Origin: Maniola hyperantus
Taxonomy: Eukaryota > Arthropoda > Insecta > Lepidoptera > Nymphalidae
DNA: 64,000 nt
Direction: 5' to 3'
Assembly (NCBI RefSeq): GCF_902806685.2
Contig: NC_048561.1
Span: 6,909,439 to 6,973,438, forward strand
A program made the translations under genes and the position numbers. Below, piece by piece: positions 62,101-64,000 of the stretch; within the stretch, counting starts at the first letter, position 1; each line of letters begins with the position of its first letter. The notes under the pieces are model-generated. The model searched no databases, had not been told where the DNA came from, and was given only the letters and a program-made list of their open reading frames with translations.

Positions 62101-63627
62101 CTTAAGAATCGTGATCGTTACAGTTGATAAATTTGCTATCGCGGACGACTAATGCACTATATCGCATTTGGTCATTATCGACATTTTGATGACGTATTGG
62201 TAGCACGGACCTATTTATAACCCGACTAAATCGAATATCTATGGTAATCACTTGGTAATCTAGCAATTTACATGGACATAACAGTCTCCTAAATTTGGCT
62301 ACGTTACTTATTACAAATAAGTAGTTAGTCTGTGGTACCTAACTATTTAGAACCCCAGACCACAGAGTACAATTTTTGTTGTTTTTCCTTTTTGTTTTTT
62401 GTGATTAATTCTGCAACTTTGCTTGCTCCTCGGACTCCGGAGACTTAGTTTTTCTCACTGAACTTATACGCAAATGCCTGGGCACTGATTTGCCTAAGTA
62501 TTGGGACCCTTATTGACGGACTGTGGCTGCTTCGAGAAGTTGTTGTGTGACGATGTGTGGTAGAAGTTAGAACTCGTAAGTTAACAAACGTTATCATTCA
62601 ATACAAGTAAAGGCTCTCATGCGGGTTTCCTCACGATCTTCCTTTTCCTTCACAGCTAAGCAAGTGATATTTAGTTGTTACAATGGTATTGTGGCTAATT
62701 CTTTTGTACACAATCTCTAAACTAAACTAAAATGGCACATCTAAATCTATTGCTATCCCTTTCATAATGTTGCTTGCGGAAAAGGATGGCACTAGATTTA
62801 GACCTGTTAATTTAGTTTAGTTTAGAGATTGTGTACAAGAGAATCGGCCTCATTGTTTGTTTTGTTTGTTGTTTAAAAAAAATGTCTTTATTAATAATTA
62901 ACAAAAATATATACATAGTTTATGTCCTATTAACCTAGGATAAACACATAAAATATAATTAAACATAGTTTGGCAGGCTAAGACGCCCCTTTCAAACTTA
63001 CCATCTTCATATTTTAACGTTCTATTTACACCATAAATACACCAACAATAGGATAAAAATTTAGTTATGCTAACCTTAGTACATCGGTTATCACTTGTAA
63101 ACATATTTTTTACATTTAAAGCACTATTTCTAATATTCTATCATAAGTACAAAATTTAGGTAAGTAGTTAATTTAACTAATCACTAATCTTATATATTTT
63201 TTTTTATTTTTTTTAATTTAACGCTACAATTACAATGGTATTAAACTCCGAAAAGTTAGAGGAGTTTTAACAGCGTTTCATAAAGTACCTATTATACAAA
63301 TTGAGTCCATTGCTACTGGTGGTTATGACTTCATAGTAAGTACCTCCACACTACAAGTGCTTTCTCGAGTATGTTTCCTTATGTATCTAGAGCTGCCTAA
63401 AACGTTGCTCTTCATATGAAAGTTTGGATGTTTCTTACTCCTTCGCACCACAAATATTTAAAGAAACAATTTGGATTAGCTAAATTAGTAATAAAGATAC
63501 CATATACACTGATTCTAAAGTCTTCGCAGACAACGTCATACCTAAACAGAAGCTGGTAGTGCCTAGTGGTATAGATTAAGCAACACAGTCAGTGGTCACT
63601 TACTCAGTTATCATAATTTTTTTTCAG
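62101..63627. other. Right-end region, mostly unassigned
   Basis: A MITE at 62684-62855 and a SINE scrap near 62600-62680. 62870-63240 is A/T-rich without a feature. A possible small exon (FHKVPIIQIESIATGGYDFI, about 63272-63339, donor GTAAGTACC) may belong with the exon at 63628. Confidence 0.35.
62684..62855. mobile_element. MITE with about 45-bp TIR
   Basis: TTGTACACAATCTCTAAACT...AACTAAA in both arms; a half copy lies at 7809-7866 in intron 2 of trissin copy 2. Confidence 0.72.
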
Positions 63628-63695
63628 GCAAAGGTGATACAGTGCTGCATTCATTTCTTCATCCTGACAAAGATATGGATTGGGATATGTTGTGA
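63628..63695 (+). CDS. Possible terminal coding exon of an unidentified gene
   Basis: A strong acceptor (AATTTTTTTTCAG) is followed by a 21-codon stretch ending TGA, read KGDTVLHSFLHPDKDMDWDM and a final Leu if entered in phase 1. AATAAA occurs at about 63727 and again near 63810. A possible earlier exon lies at about 63272-63339, ending in GTAAGTACC. I do not recognise the protein. It could also be non-coding or part of a degraded element; transcript evidence is lacking. Confidence 0.28.
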
Positions 63696-63956
63696 ACTGG
63701 AGCTCTTGGACCCCGTGCAGAGACAAATAAAATAATGAACGGTGCCAGATTAGATTTATAAGAAGCAGATGGTGATATAATTAAGATGTCAGAATCTAAT
63801 CTACTTTAATAAAAGAAAACATAAAAAATCATCAAACTGTTGTTTTATTTGCCTAAATAATTTAAATTCCAAAGTAATTTCCAAAGCTAAATCAATTAAA
63901 TCAGAAAATGATTTGACTTTTGGACATTACTTTGGGGAATAATTTTAGAAGTCCCC

Positions 63957-64000
63957 CGAAGAGCCTAGTGGTTAGGATGTCCACCTCTGAATAATTGAAG
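63957..64000 (+). mobile_element. tRNA-derived SINE, type A, running off the right edge
   Basis: Only the head is inside the window: GAGCCTAGTGGTTAGGATG. Confidence 0.6.

Overview
The window is eukaryotic and almost certainly from a lepidopteran (butterfly or moth). It has spliced genes with GT-AG introns, insect neuropeptides, CLIP-domain serine proteases, and very dense, nested transposable elements of kinds common in Lepidoptera (Helitron-like repeats ending CTAGT, tRNA-derived SINEs, Jockey, RTE-like and CR1-like LINEs, many MITEs). I cannot name the species.

Layout. Positions 277-2423 (minus) and 6549-9358 (plus) hold two trissin neuropeptide genes in head-to-head orientation. Their exon 1 and exon 2 are the same size (40 and 134 nt) and their core promoters match; the last exon of the left copy lies beyond the window edge. 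Positions 10891-26476 (minus) and 28788-39028 (plus) hold two ten-exon CLIP-domain serine proteases (snake-like, CLIPC type), also head to head, with identical intron phases. I reconstructed both by splicing: about 450 and 439 residues, complete His-Asp-Ser triads, trypsin-like Asp189. Positions 41918-44350 (minus) hold a complete crustacean cardioactive peptide (CCAP) precursor gene of 124 residues in four coding exons. From 44.4 kb to about 63.6 kb I see essentially only transposable elements, then one possible terminal exon of an unknown gene at 63628-63695.

The protease pair has a striking internal history. Exon 8 of the left gene is followed by seven further partial copies in a 132-bp tandem array, and exon 7 of the right gene by a 134-bp array that repeats its splice donor. 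Three more exon fragments are duplicated within introns. Exon 4 of both genes repeats the second half of the CLIP domain encoded by exon 3, and exon 3 can be skipped in frame. Both enzymes lack both cysteines of the usual Cys42-Cys58 disulfide.

Intron 1 of the left protease carries a full-length Jockey-type LINE with two intact ORFs, bounded by an 11-bp target duplication. It is inserted into a solo LTR that has its own 5-bp duplication. Many other insertions are nested (LINE in Helitron, Helitron in TIR element, SINE in Helitron, MITE in SINE, CR1-like in RTE-like), giving a relative age order for the repeats.
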